From assembly GCA_015178975.1 (NCBI GenBank), contig WHVD01000066.1, positions 124,001 to 188,000 on the forward strand: a DNA stretch of 64,000 bases. Direction: 5' to 3'. Below are positions 32,867 to 45,055 of this stretch, piece by piece. The stretch is from Hysterangium stoloniferum (taxonomy: Eukaryota; Basidiomycota; Agaricomycetes; Hysterangiales; Hysterangiaceae). The notes under the pieces were generated by a model. It saw only the letters and a program-made list of their open reading frames with translations, searched no databases and was not told the origin of the DNA. The position numbers were made by a program, and so were the translations under genes. Position 1 is the first letter of the stretch. Every line of letters starts with the position of its first letter.

Positions 32867-33654
32867 CCCTTAGGAGGATATCTGAAAACTATTAAGTATA
32901 CCAAATTCTAATATACTCTAAAGGTCATTCAAACATCTGGGATGTGATTCAAACATAATTTGGTTTTTAAAACTTTCAAAAAGTTTTAAACTCTCTCATA
33001 CATTACAAATTAATGAATCTTTCTGGACACGAGTAGACAATAAAAAAAATTAGTAGTTTGAAATACTAATACTTTTAAAAAATAGATACCTTTAAATACT
33101 CCATTCCATGCATATGTATATCATTGGCACCTCTAAATACATATGTATTACTTCGGAATAGATCTGTCAATCTAAACAGATTTCTACTTGATTCAACATA
33201 CCCAGAATATATAGGGGGTTTTACTTAATAAAGACAGCTATGGTATGAAAAATTTCCAATAATATTTTACATATTTTACATGGAAATAACTTCATTACAA
33301 CTTTTAAAAAACAAAGTACTAATAAAATTATTAGTAGGCATCTGTAAAAGGAAGGAAATTATATACAATGGAATTTGTTAAATAACTATGGGTTGTATAA
33401 GATGTAATATGGAGAACTATTTCTGATGGTTGTTTTTTGATGATATAATTGTTTCAGAATAGATATCACTATTTAAAGATGGAGTTTTGTAAAAATAAGA
33501 CTTTTATTAGTAAATATTTGAGATTGTAGTAATTATAAACACCCTCCTTATTTTTGATCATATGACCTCATTGGTCAGGAAAACTTCTGGTCAACTGGCA
33601 GATGGATTTATTGTAACTACAAGGTTGAATGTGGTAGAGAATTTAGTCAAGTTC
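32867..33654. other. AT-rich DNA
   Basis: Very AT-rich (A/T runs, AAATACATATGTAT-like strings) beyond the right arm tip. No repeat, coding or RNA signal was recognised. Confidence 0.4.
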
Positions 33655-34600
33655 AATATGATGCATCAGGATGCACAAACCTGATGTTCCAGTATTGTGA
33701 ACTTCCACTCACAATTAAGATTCAGGCATTTGTAGGGCTTCCTATCTGAGTCAGAGTCATGTGACATGGCAACAGATCAAACTTTGCTGGCACTAAAGTT
33801 AAGGTACCTTGGAATTGAAAGGTCAATTATTTTATGGATTATCACTCTTGGCATACAACTCACGTCTGGAGCTCCCCGTTCGTAATGGACATTTAACCAA
33901 TACAAAATAACCTTTTATTGAAGCTGGCTGTGTCAAGCAACCATTACAGCCACCACTACAGCCATCTAAGTAGACAGATGAAGTGTGATAAAGGACAACT
34001 TTTGTTTATCATTACAATATGGCAGTCATCTTGCATAATAATCAAAAATCACAAAGAAATACTTGTCATACAATATATTCTTAACAAAATTACAATAATA
34101 GTGTATATTCGGTTTTTGGTAATAACATGTACATATGAAAAGACACACGTGTCACATTGCAAAACTTTGACAGCACACAAAACATTGGAAATGCTTGAAC
34201 TTTGGCAACACATGTATATTGACAATACTTCAACTCACCATGTAGGTATGGTCTGGACAACGCTGGCAATGCAAACTTCCATCTAACCTGCCTCCCGCTG
34301 TCACCATAAATGTTACATTAGCACTGCCCCTCAACACATCAATGTTACTTGCTAACGTTGTCATCACTGTTATCGACAGTGAGCTCACTATTTACCCCTG
34401 CATTGCATCAAAAGAATTGAAAATAAATAAATTTCAAGTACATTAAAATATATGGAGATAAATTGAGACCAATTATGGTCCCAGTGAGCTCAGTCGCTTT
34501 GGAGGCCAAAACAGTCCGCAAGTGTAGAATTTATGATAGTATACAAATGATATTTGATAAAAGCTATGGCTAGTATATTACTGGGAATGACTCTGGCCTA
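33655..34600 (+). repeat. Mosaic repeat modules (zinc-finger scrap, arm sequence, module E)
   Basis: 33655-33870 parallels 17635-17960 (with the first zinc-finger motif on minus). 34060-34380 parallels 18115-18400 and 1760-1990. 34390-34590 parallels 1990-2190. Direct orientation relative to the left arm and copy 1. Confidence 0.6.
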
Positions 34601-34890
34601 AGCAAATGTACAGGGATCTTTGACACTGAAATGTTTGCCCTGGCTAGTGCCAATGCTGTTTTACTAAAAATCATGGCTGATTTTCCTGAAGCTAAGCACC
34701 TTCTCTTCTTCTCTGACAATCAGGCTACTCTCAGATCCATTGATGACCTCTCAGACCACCCCAGCCAGTGTGCCTCCATCATTTTCTGCAAACACATTGA
34801 CTCTTTCCTAATTGACTGATCCCACCACATCTCCCTCTCCTGGATCCCTGGCCACAAGGGATTCCACATACCCACACCTACTCACCCCAG
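34600..34890 (+). pseudogene. LINE RNase H fragment
   Basis: A reading frame with TGIFDTEMFALASANAVL, then LLFFSDNQATLRSIDD, then HISLSWIPGHKG. The spacing of Glu (DTEMFA), Asp (FFSDNQA) and the WIPGHKG motif is the RNase H domain that follows the reverse transcriptase in Tad/I-type LINEs. The frame is interrupted by one stop before HHISLSW, and the rest of the element is absent. Truncated on both sides; joined on the right to a gypsy LTR fragment. Confidence 0.8.
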
Positions 34891-35545
34891 CATCTATATA
34901 CATTTCTCTACCTACCATATAAGAAACTATGTAAGTCAATATCAGATCTAAGGTAAAGTACAAATTCATGGAAACTAATATACATAATGTTACAACCAGA
35001 AATCCCACTGGACTCCGGGCACTAACATATATGCACCTGCACCCTACATGCACCAATTATCAGTTTACTGGAATACCTGCTGGACTCCGTACATCAGACC
35101 TGTCCACACTCAACCTTCATTACTTCATGTATCAGTCACCGGAATACCCACTGGACTCTGTCCCTGTCTATCTCCAACCCTGTCCCACACACCAGTCACT
35201 GGACCCCGCTCGGAAAACCTGTCAGCCCTCTAACTGAGCCCCGTTCCCATTATAGTCGAATGACCTGTCACAATTTGGACTCCACTCCTGCCCCATTCCC
35301 ATTATGGTTTTATGACCTGTCACGATTCAGACTCCGCTCTGCTCCATTCCATTCCTAACACCACATTTGGTGTTTATTTATCTCGTTTTATGTTTGCTAG
35401 TTTAGTTTTCATTATTACTGATTTGGTATGTTATTCATTCCACAGTCTATATAGTCTGTGTAATGTATTCAGGGGTTTCTCTTAGATAGCTCAATATATG
35501 CTATAGTGTCACAGAGCTTCAACAATAAAACAAGCAAAGGTCCAG

Positions 35546-36464
35546 CTTCGGTTCCGATCGGTATCTCGCCGAAAGGTACTTCTTAGGATTAGTCTTCGCC
35601 CGTCCGAAATCTAAGGACACCCTACGGATATTTGCAAGGGTGCAGCACATAAGCTGAAGCCAAGTCCTTCCGCTCGGTCCCCGTCAGCCACCGACATTAG
35701 TCAGTTTTCAGTTCTTAACAGGAATGCATGACATACCAAATCCAGTAATGATGAAATGAAACTAACAAAACATAAAACGGGAATAGTAAACACCAAGTTT
35801 GGTGTTAGGAACGGAATGGAACGGAGTGGAGTCCAAATCATGACAAAGCATAACCCATAATGGGAAACGGAGCGGGAGCGGAGTCCTAAATCGTGACAGG
35901 TCATTTCACTAAAATGGGAACGGGGCTCGATTAGAGCGGTGACAGGATTCTAAGTGGGATCCGGTGACTGATGCGTGGGACAAAGATGGACATAGACAGA
36001 TATGGAGTCTGGGGGAAGTCCGGTGACTGATATGTGTCGTAATGAGGTTGAACGTAACGAGTCTTGATGTACGGAGTCCGGGCGGGAAATCCTATAAACA
36101 GACAATTGGTGCTTGTAGCGCATGGGGGTGTACGGGTTAGTGCCCGGAGTCCAGCGGGATTGTCCGGTCGTAACACACTCAGATAATCCAATACAAATTA
36201 TTTTCTCCTCTATTAATAAATTATTTAACACCTTGTTAAATAACTATTAATAGTTACAAATAAGCATACAAGAATCTGAAGCTTTATATCAAGTCTCTGC
36301 TAAGTTACTGCGCATATACTCAGCTTCTAGCCCCTATTCTCAAGGAATATTTGCTAAAAGAGTCATATATTGTTCTATTGAACATTTCAATAATCAAAAT
36401 AAGCATTGATTTGAGTTGTTTAAGCTTCATAGCGCAGCTCATTAATCTATCAGTATTTAAATTA
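35546..36464. other. 0.9 kb inversion inside the LTR stack
   Basis: From 35546 to 36464 the L1, L2 and L3 pieces all run opposite to their partner pieces outside. Both breakpoints join L1 to L3 sequence. Comparison with intact L3 (47510-47923) and L1 (54621-55344) shows continuous sequence across each break if the block is viewed reversed. Confidence 0.82.
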
Positions 36465-36835
36465 GACAAGTCGAGTGTCGGGCCAAGGGGTCGGGGCCGA
36501 AAGTGGGCGAGCGCACGCGAAGGCGGATAGGAGAATACTTAGTAAGAGACTGTTGCAGACGTAAGAGGGTATTCTGAGTCGATATTCTGATTGCCTAGTA
36601 ACTACAACTACAGCAGGTGCATATACAAGTAACAGGCATCTAGAAAATACTAATGGGGAGAAGGGTGGAAAACGGCATTAACAATAAGCTTGACTAGGAA
36701 TGGGAAGTTTATGATTAGTTCGGAGGCCGATGATAACCGAGAGCGGAATTAGGATAAAAAGGAAATAGTTCAAGGACTACAAATATAGATAGACATATGT
36801 GAAACATAAGATTGAATGGATCAACATAATAAAAG

Positions 36836-37296
36836 TGTGAAGAGTGGTGGAAGTTCTGACCATTCTATATACGAAGAAATTAGAAAGGAAGAATATTGAC
36901 CTATTCGGTGCAATATAAGAGAAAGTGAGAGAAAGAGCACGAGATGATGAAGGAGTCAACGAGTGCGATGGTTCGAGTGGAGGCCTCGACTATTACAGTT
37001 CAAGGCCAGAAGTACATATTCAATAGTTCAGATAATGCTGCCTATGTGGTAGCTGACACGTTACCCTGATCACCTAGTTTGTGTCTTATGAGTGGTGGTT
37101 CTTGGGTTAAAGTGTGTCTGAGTTCTAATTGGTGCTGAGTGCACCCACAAGTATACACAATGCTTCGAACTAATGAAATATGCAATATTCGAAGAATATG
37201 AAAGATAGAAAAATATGAATAGAATATGTAAAATATGAATAAAATAAAAGGAGTGTTTTACCACAATGAAACTGTGGTAAAAGCATACTCCTCACA
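36836..37296 (-). mobile_element. 461 bp insertion, family I (level 6 of the stack)
   Basis: Reverse copy of the 9197-9670 insertion, with target duplicate AAAAG (36831-36835 and 37297-37301). TGTGAAGAGTGG...GAGTATGC-type ends; the hairpin lies near 37260-37285. Confidence 0.88.
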
Positions 37297-37451
37297 AAAA
37301 GAGACGTATCAAAAGTTTGACCAGACAATACGAGTTATTTTGATGTGGGCGTAAACGGAGTTTGATCTTTGCATCTTTGCAAAAACATATGTCAGCTTCG
37401 GGGCCGATGGTTTCCGAGATGGTGACTTGAAACGTTGATAAGTGGCGATAA

Positions 37452-38173
37452 TGTTACGACCGTGTCGCAACCCTATCGGTCCCGAGGTTATCGCCACTTG
37501 TTAATGTTTCAAGTCATCCTCTCGGAAACCATCAGCCCCGAAGCTGACGAATGTCTTCGCGAAGATCAAACTCCGTTTACGCCCACATCAAAATAACTCG
37601 TATTGTCTGGTCAAACTTTGATACGTCCCCTTTATTATGTTGATCCGTCCAATCTTATGTTTCGCATATGTCTATCTATATTTGTAGTCCTTGAACTATT
37701 TCCTTTTATCGTAATCCCGCTCTCGGTTATCATCGGCCTCCGAACTAATCATAAACTTCCCGTTCCTAGTCAAGCTTATTGTTAATACCGTGTTCCCCCC
37801 TTCTCCCCATTAGTATTTTCCAGACGCCTGTTACTTGTATATGAACCCGCTGTAGTTGTAGTCACTAGGCAATCAGAATATCGACTCAGAATACCCTCAT
37901 ACGCCTGTATCAGTCTCGTACTAAGAATCCCCCCATCCGCCTTCGCGTGCGCTCGCCCACTCCCGGCCCCGACCCCTTGGCCCGACGCTCGACTTGTCCC
38001 TCAATTCCGATCGGTATCACGCTGAAAGGTACTCATTAGGATTAGTCTTCGCCCACCCGAAATTTAAGGACATCCTACGGATATTTGCAAGGGCGCAGCA
38101 CATAAGCTGAAGCCAAGTTCTTCCGATCGGTCCCTGTCGGCCACCGACATTAGTCAGTTTTCAGTTCTTAACA
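37452..38173 (+). mobile_element. Solo LTR L1, inserted head-on into L1 (level 6 of the stack)
   Basis: 722 bp TGTTACGACC...GTTCTTAACA in the orientation opposite to its host L1 copy. Target duplicate GATAA (37447-37451 and 38174-38178). The pair forms an inverted repeat of two LTRs of one family. Confidence 0.9.
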
Positions 38174-40204
38174 GATAACCTCGGGACCGGTAGGGTTGCG
38201 ACACGGTTGTAACAATTCCACGGTCTATATAAACTGGCAGATGTTGTACATACAATCCAGTCAGAAAATTAGCTTAGATTCCCCCCAGTAATCTAATAAC
38301 ATTTTCTGCTCTAAACCCTTGCTTGATTCACATCACTTTCACTAGTCAGAGCCCACGGGCTCCGGCGCATCTATCTCTCTTGACCATCTCGACCCACGAC
38401 CTCCGACCTACGACCTACGACCTATGAACCCTGCCCGGACTCCCCAGGATTCCCGTCCACCTGTCTGAAATTGGACAACACAATCTAGCGAGGGCGCAGC
38501 CTATAAGCTGAAGCCAAGTCCTACTGGATATCCCGCGGGTTTCTCCGGAAACCCGCCCTGTGTGTGTATCCTAACAGAGTGCTTGTACTTGATTAATTCA
38601 ATAAACTTAGGGCTGGGCCTTGAATAATCTAGTATTGGCAGGGAATTTCAGTAAGGATACTTAGATACTTATTAGGTTTATTATGTATTAATAAGCCTAA
38701 AGGGTAGCTGTGAGGCTGGGGAACTTAGATGATTAGCTAAGTTCAAGAGTTGCTGACAAAGATTCAAGATGCTGCAAGTGTAGGTGCTTGCAGTGAGTGT
38801 ATCAGACTAAGGCTATTATTGTCCTTAGGATGATTAGATAAGCTTCTGAGCTGTGCAGTAAAATGTATGTGAGATATGATGATTTTATTGGAAACTTGGC
38901 CCTCCTTATGTACATTTTGATAACTAAATGATTAGCTAATTATTTAGTTTATGAGGTCACTAGTTAGATCATAATGACCTCATATTCTACTCATTATTTA
39001 CCCTTTATTTATCACATGATTCCCCTCTCTGAGACAAGGGTTCTAACCTCTTGCTTGAACATGAAGGTTCAAGGCCGCGGTCCCGGGACGGAAGCAAACG
39101 ATGAGTCAGCGGAATGTCGGGTAGTCACATCTGTGACTTGTGTGACATCCCGACACCGGGGGCTTATCTAATAACTCACGCGACTAGTGTTACAGTCACT
39201 CATGTGACTAGTGTTACAGTCACTCGTGTGACTAAATGCTAGTCACTAGTGTGACTGTATGAGCTGGATTAGGTAACATGTCATGTGACGCCCAAATGCA
39301 CACACACAAGCAAGGCAATGTGCCGGGCAGTAATAACCTAAGTAAATAAAATATAAATAATTAGTTAAAAATTATAATAATTTAATTAAGTAATAATAGC
39401 ATAATATGAGTCCATGTATGTATGCTATTATTTATGCGAAGTTAAAAGGAATAAGGCCTATTTTTCACAATAAACATAATAAAAATACAATAAAAATTCG
39501 AGAAAATATTAAGTAATTCAAAGAAAATTAAGAGAACATTATGAGATAATGCTGATACCTCACAGTCTGGCAGATGTTGTACATACAATCCAGTCAGAAA
39601 ATCAGCTTAGATTCTCCCCAGTAATCTTAGTATATTTTCCACTCTAAATTCCTCTTTGAAACACACTACTCTTACTCATTGGAGCCCATGGGCTCTGACC
39701 CATCTACCATCTATCACTCGACCTCTGACTTATCTATCTTGACTCCCCAACCTTTCAACCCACGAACCCACCTGGACTCCCTGGGATTCCCATCCACCTG
39801 TTTGAAATTGGACAAAACAATCTCACAAGGGTGCAGCCTATAAGCTGAAGCCAAGTCCTACCGGCTTTCCCATGGGTTTCTCTGGAAACCCTCTATGTAT
39901 GCAAGCTTAACACATAAGTTCGTTCATTATTGTACTACAAACTAGGATCATAATACGACAGATGTAGGTGAGTATTCCAAAATAGGAATACAACAAGTAA
40001 ATGAGTGAATACTTGTTCAACTGACAAGTTACCAAATGCAGAACAAAGATGAGGTCCAGAAGTACAGGAACTATAAATAAATGTTCCATAGTTGGAAGTT
40101 GAGTTGGAAGTTGAGTTGGAAAGTTGGATTGGAGATTTGGGGTGGAAAGTTGGATAATTATGGAGGATTAAGTATCTGGGAATGGGTCATAACAGTACTC
40201 CCCA

Positions 40205-41890
40205 TACAGGTAGGTATAAAGTAGTAATAGTCACTGTCAGTGTTAAGGGTGCATACACGGAGGGTTTCCAGAGAAAGCCGCGGGAAAGCTGGTAGGACTT
40301 GGCTTCAGCTTATAAGCTGTGCCCTCGCAAGATTGTGTTGTCCAATTTCAAACAGGCGGATGGGAATCCTGGGGAGTCTGGGCAGAGTTCATGGGTCAAG
40401 AGGTTGTGGGTCAAGAGGTTGTGGGTCAAGAGGTCATGGGTCAAGAGGTCAGGGAGTCAAGATAGATAAGTCGGAGGTTGAGTGATAGATGCATTGGAGC
40501 CTGTGGGCTCTGACTAGTGAGAGTGGTGTAATTCAAAGAGGAGTTTAGAGCAGAAAATATACTAAGATTACTGGGGAGAATCTAAGCTGATTTTCTGACT
40601 GGATTGTATGTACAACATCTGCCAGACTATATAGACTGTGGAATGAATAACATACCAAATCCAGTAATAATGAAAATGAAACTAGCAAACATAAAACGAG
40701 ATAAGTAAACACCAAACTTGGTGTTAGGAATGGGACGGAATGGAGCAGAGTCCAAATTGTGACAGGTCATTTGACTATAATGGGAATGGGGCTCAGTTAG
40801 AGGGATGACGGGTTTTCCAAGCAGGGTCCGGTGACTGATGCGTGGGGCAGAGTCGGACATAGACAGGGACAGAGTCCGGGGGGAATTCCGGTGACTGATA
40901 CATGAAGTAATGAAGTCAAACGTGGACAAGTCTGATGTACAGAGTCTGGTGGGAATTCCAGTAAACTGACAGTTGGTGCATATAGGGTGCAGGTGCATAT
41001 AAGTTAGTGCCTGGAGTCCAGTGGGGATTCCAGTCATAACAGTCAGCAATTATACAGTTGTTAGAGGTGATTAGAATAAAAAAAATGGAATAGACTTTAA
41101 AGTACTATCCACAGTCAAATAGACTAGATTAAGTGGAGTTAAGATGAAAGGCTATTCACTTGAAGAAGTAGGATGAGTGAGGAGCATGGCAGCTGATGAG
41201 CAAGTTTGTGTGAAGAGTCCTACATACACTTCAACTGTGAAAGTGCAAAACAGAGAATAAGGCACTCAAGTTGAGTATAGCCATTTGAGATGGCTGAGAC
41301 AATACCCCAATCACAACTTGCAGCAGACACTTCAAAGGATGTCTAGCAAGTTGTGGTTTCTGGGTAAAAGTGTCTGAGTTTCTACACTTAGGGTGTCTAC
41401 CAATTTACATGTGTCTGTGTGTCCATGAGTGTCTACATATGTGCCCACACACATACATAGACCTTTGAACTATTAAGAGGGGATATTTGATGAATATCTT
41501 GGAAGAATAAAAGGGAAATAAATGTAAAAAAATATAATAAAATTGGAAATTGTATTAGTGATGCAAGCTCTTAGAAACTTAACCCTATTTTTCACACTCA
41601 ACATCTCAAATGGCCATACTCAAACTTGAATGTCTCACTCTCTACTCTGTACCTTTACAGTTGAAGTGTAGAGCTCTTCACTCAAACTCACTTGTTGACT
41701 ACCATGCTCCTCACTCATCCTACTTCTTCTGGAGAACAGCCTTTCACCTTAACTCTACTTTATCTAGTCTATTCAACTGTGGACCATACTTTTATGGTCA
41801 ATTCCATTTTCCTTATTTTGCCTCTAGCAACTGTACAGTTGCTGACAGTGACTATTACTACTTTATACCTATCTGTATTGTATTTTGATA
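40205..41890. repeat. Inverted repeat with arms of about 300 bp
   Basis: The left arm (40205-40240 plus 41042-41312) matches the reverse complement of 41588-41887, e.g. AGGTATAAAGTAGTAATAGT and TAGGATGAGTGAGGAGCATG. The left arm is split by the LTR at 40241. The 275 bp spacer has AGTGTCTGAGTTTCT-like sequence resembling part of the family I insertion. No transposase was seen; it is a foldback element or a head-to-head duplication. Confidence 0.75.
40241..41041 (-). mobile_element. Solo LTR, family L2 variant
   Basis: 801 bp, TGTTAAGGGTGC...CAGTCATAACA as written, with target duplicate GTCAG (40236-40240 and 41042-41046). Contains a short run of GGGTCAAGAGGTTGT-like tandem repeats at about 40391-40450. 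Core block at about 40296-40330. Confidence 0.9.
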
Positions 41891-41934
41891 GTCAATACAC
41901 CTGTATCATACCTAGAAGGTCAATACTCTTTGTA

Positions 41935-43064
41935 TATTGAATGGATAGAATTCCAATGACTCTTCACAATCACTTACAACAATTGTTAAGAACTGAAAAC
42001 TGACTAATGTCGGTAGGCTGACGGGGACTGATCGGAAGGACTTGGCTTCAGCTTATGTGCTGCACCCTCGCAAATATCCATCAGGTGTCCTTAAATTTCG
42101 GACGGGCACAGACTAGTCCTAACAAGTACCCCTCGGCGAGTTACCAATCGGAACCAAAGGATAAGTTGAGTGTCGGGCCAAGGGGTCAGGGACCGAGAGT
42201 AGGCAAGCACACGTGAAGGCAGATAGCGGGATACTTAGTATAAGACTTCTAGAGGTGTAAGAGGGTATTCTGAGTCGATATTCTGATTGCCTAGTAACTA
42301 CAACTACAGTGGGTTCATATACAAATATTCAGCATCTAGAAAATACTAACTAGGAGAAGAGTGGAAAATGGTATTGACAAATAAGCTTGACTAGGAACGG
42401 GAAGGTTACAATTAGTTCAGAGGCCGTGAAATAACTGAGAGTGGGATTACGAGAAAAGGAAATAGTCTGAGGGTTACAAGTATATATAGACATATGTGAA
42501 ACATAGAGTAGAACGGATCATCATAATGAAAAGGGATGTATCAGAGTTTAATCAGATAGTACAAGTATATTTTGCTGGGGGCGTAAACAGAGTTTGATCA
42601 CCACATAAGCATATGTCAGCATTGGGAGTCCGATGGTTTCTGATGTGATGACTTGAATTCTAACTTGAAATGTCGATAGGTGGCGATAACCTCGGGGACC
42701 GTCGGGTTGTGACACAGTCGTAACAACAATACCCAACACCACCTAAAGAAGTACATGAATTATGGGACCAAGTTGTGGAGGAGTGGAATGCAATTCAACC
42801 AGAAGTGTGTCAGAATCTAATAGAAAGCATGCCTAGGAGGATATAAGCAGTTATTAAAGTAAAAGGTGGTCATACCAAGTATTAATTAGTTGGAAAATAG
42901 AGAGTCAAAAAATCCTTCCAATGAACAATTATTCTGCTTTATTTATTATTCCACCAATTTGGATTCAACCTACATATGCCAATTGTTGAATTCAAGCTAA
43001 GATGCTGTACTATATTGGGTAATTCTTTAAGAATTGTCTGATGTCTGGTATTTGTATTGTGAAT
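41935..43064 (+). pseudogene. Tc1/mariner transposase C-terminus and 3' inverted terminus, interrupted
   Basis: Reading across the LTR at 41984-42725, the plus strand encodes the C-terminal tail of a Tc1 transposase: HNHLQQYPTPPKEVHELWDQ, VVEEWN, then SMPRRI ... KGGHTKY at 42869. The frame has one stop after RRI and a frame shift upstream. 42898-43064 is a truncated copy of the terminal repeat of the Tc1 element at 61196-63575. This tail is the part missing from that element. Confidence 0.82.
41984..42725 (-). mobile_element. Solo LTR, family L1, inside Tc1 remains
   Basis: 742 bp with target duplicate ACAAT (41979-41983 and 42726-42730). Core block at about 42048-42085. Confidence 0.92.
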
Positions 43065-43352
43065 CATTCAGCCTCCAACAACCTCATTCTACTCTCCCCA
43101 CCCTCCAGCATCCTACCATTGGTCCTGACCATAGTATCACTATCTATGGCACCCCAACACCTGTGTCAACATGGTTTTCCCTCTTCATCATTCCATCCCA
43201 TCTCCTTCCCAACACTCTCCCATCACCTGTTCTACTTGTAAATGATATTTTGCCACCTCATATCCTCTAGGATGCTTTTACCACATTGTATTTAGTTCTA
43301 TTATGATCCCTACCCAGTCCATCACAGTTTCCCACTTCCTTGATCAGCCTTC
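43065..43352 (+). mobile_element. Truncated L6 LTR
   Basis: Matches 57540-57840 of the intact L6 copy (CCATCCCATCTCC, CACTCTCCCATCACCTGTT, CCTTGATCAGCCTTCC). Its left end is lost against the Tc1 terminus and it is cut at 43352 by another L6 copy. Confidence 0.7.
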
Positions 43353-43752
43353 CTGTGTTAAGATCTAAACCAAAAAGAGGAGGGGAGGCCCTAGGTTGGG
43401 GGGCCAATGATAGAGATCATACTAGTTGGGAGGTCCAACTCTATACACATAGTGGAGCTTGGCTTCAACATATGTATTTTTCCCTCACACAAACCGTTAG
43501 GGTGCTCCAGTATTTCAAACAGAGTGGATAGTATGACAGGAATGAAGATCAGCACTTAGCTCAATCAACTGGAGGGCTGAGTTACTAAGAGTCATGAAGT
43601 GAGGAGTTGCAGCTTGCCAAGGACACCTTCAAGAGTATTACATAGAATAGGAGTAATAGGACCAAGAATTAGAAGGGGGTAATCTAGGTCAATATTTTGT
43701 TGGAAGGCCAATCAGAGAAGTGAGAGTGATGACAGGTCAAAAAGAAGTAGGG
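43353..43752 (-). mobile_element. Truncated L6 LTR, opposite orientation
   Basis: Starts TGTTAAGATCTAAACC. The core block lies at about 43454-43500 in plus reading. The right end is missing where the L1 LTR starts at 43753. Confidence 0.65.
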
Positions 43753-44482
43753 TGTTAAGAACTGAAAACTGACTAATGTCGGTAGGCCGATGGGGACTGA
43801 TCGGAAGGACTTGACTTCAGCTTATATGCTGCACCTTGCAAATATCCATGTGTCCTTAAATTTCAGATGGGAAAAGACTAGTCCTAATGAGTACTTCACA
43901 GTGAGTTACTGAAGGATAAGTCAAGTGTCGGGCCAAGGGGTCGGGGACCAAGAGTGGGCAAGTGCATGCAAAGGTGGAGAGTGGGATACTTAGTATAAGA
44001 CTTCTAGAGATCTATGTGGGTGTTCTGAGTTGATATTCTGATTGCCTAGTAACTACGATTACAGTGGGTTCATATACAAGTATTCAGCATCTAGAAAATA
44101 CTAACCAAGGGAAGAGCAGAAACATTATTGACAAATAAACTTGACTAGGAATGGGAAGGTTATGATAGGTTCGGAGGCTGTGATTAACCAAGAGCGGAAT
44201 TACAAGAAAAGGAAATAGTCCGAGGGTTACAAGTATATACATATAGGCATATGTGAAACATAGAGTAGAACGGATCATCATAATAAAAAGGGACATATTA
44301 GAGTATAACCAGATAGTACGAGTATATTTTGATGGGGGTGTAAATGGGGTTTGATCGCCATGAAAGCATACATCAGTGTTGGGAGACCGACGGTTTCCAA
44401 TGCAATGACTTGAGCAATAACTTGAAATGTCAATAGGTGGTGATATCTTCAGGGACTGTCAGGTTGCGACACGGTCATAACA
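43753..44482 (-). mobile_element. Solo LTR, family L1, without target duplicate
   Basis: 730 bp with intact L1 ends (TGTTAAGAACTG and GGTCATAACA). The flanks TAGGG and CCTAT differ, and L6 lies on one side and Helitron-like DNA on the other. This suggests that ectopic recombination through the LTR joined two loci. Confidence 0.8.
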
Positions 44483-44582
44483 CCTATGATATCTGCAGAG
44501 TTTCCTGATCATCTACCATCGTCTTGCTGTATGGACATCGACAAATCCGATCCAGCAGGGAAACCTGCTGGCCTCGGTACAT
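44483..44582 (+). pseudogene. Helitron Rep/helicase scrap (upstream part)
   Basis: PMISAEFPDH resembles the IISAEIPD motif of Helitron replicases. It is separated from the 48.25 kb fragment by the L3 LTR. It is short and uncertain. Confidence 0.4.
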
Positions 44583-44894
44583 TGTGATGTATCAACATTA
44601 TCTCATAATATTCTCTTAATTTTCTGTGGATTATTTAATATTCTTTCGAATTTATTGTATTTTTATTATATTTTTATTGTGAAAAATAGGCCTTATTCCT
44701 TTTAACTTCGCATAAATGATAGCATATATGGACTCATATTATGCTATTATATCTTAGTTAATTTATTATAATTTTTAACTAATTATTTATATTTTATTTA
44801 CTTAGTTATTACCTTTCGGCACCTTGCTGCAGCCTAGTTTGCGCATTTTTGGAGTCATGTGACTTATTAGATAAGCCTCCGGTGTCGGGATGTC

Positions 44895-45055
44895 ACAAAA
44901 GTCACGAATGTGACTACCCGAGTCACATAAGTCACGAATGTAACTACCCGAGCCACACAAGTCACGATTGTGACTACCCGAGTCACACAAGTCACACAAG
45001 TCACGATTGTGACTACCCGAGTCACACAAGTCACGAACGTGACTACCCAAGTCAT
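44895..45055. repeat. GTCAC-type tandem array in L3
   Basis: About five to six units of roughly 27 bp built on AGTCACGATTGTGACTACCC. Each contains a GTCAC...GTGAC palindrome and a CG. A diverged version lies in the other L3 copy at about 39125-39250. Confidence 0.85.

Larger units (their letters stand above)
36465..38214 (-). mobile_element. Solo LTR L1 (level 5 of the stack), interrupted
   Basis: Pieces 35546-35720 (inverted), 36465-36835, 37302-37451 and 38179-38214. Target duplicate ATTCC (GGAAT at 35721-35725 on the inverted block, ATTCC at 38215-38219). Confidence 0.82.
35721..38576 (+). mobile_element. Solo LTR L2 (level 4 of the stack), interrupted and partly inverted
   Basis: Pieces 35721-36175 (inverted) and 38215-38576. 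Allowing for the inversion, the target duplicate is GAGTG (CACTC at 36176-36180, GAGTG at 38577-38581). Confidence 0.8.
35459..39564 (-). mobile_element. Solo LTR L3 (level 3 of the stack), interrupted and partly inverted
   Basis: Pieces 35459-35545, 36176-36464 (inverted) and 38577-39564. Target duplicate GTCTG (35454-35458 and 39565-39569). The same family is seen at 44583-47923. It contains a GTCAC/GTGAC-rich tandem region at about 39125-39250. Confidence 0.85.
34988..39912 (+). mobile_element. Solo LTR L2 (level 2 of the stack), interrupted
   Basis: Pieces 34988-35458 and 39570-39912 (39565-39569 is the target duplicate of the next level). Target duplicate CATAA (34983-34987 and 39913-39917) in the gypsy-type LTR. 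Confidence 0.85.
34919..40194 (-). mobile_element. Truncated gypsy-type LTR, outermost host of the LTR stack
   Basis: 34919-34987 and 39913-40194 match the 22762-23326 LTR from its ATAAGAAACTAAGT segment to the GTAACA-like end. Everything between is nested insertion. The left part of this LTR is lost at the LINE junction. Following bases (40195-40204, GTACTCCCCA) look like the polypurine tract on the reverse strand. Confidence 0.78.
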
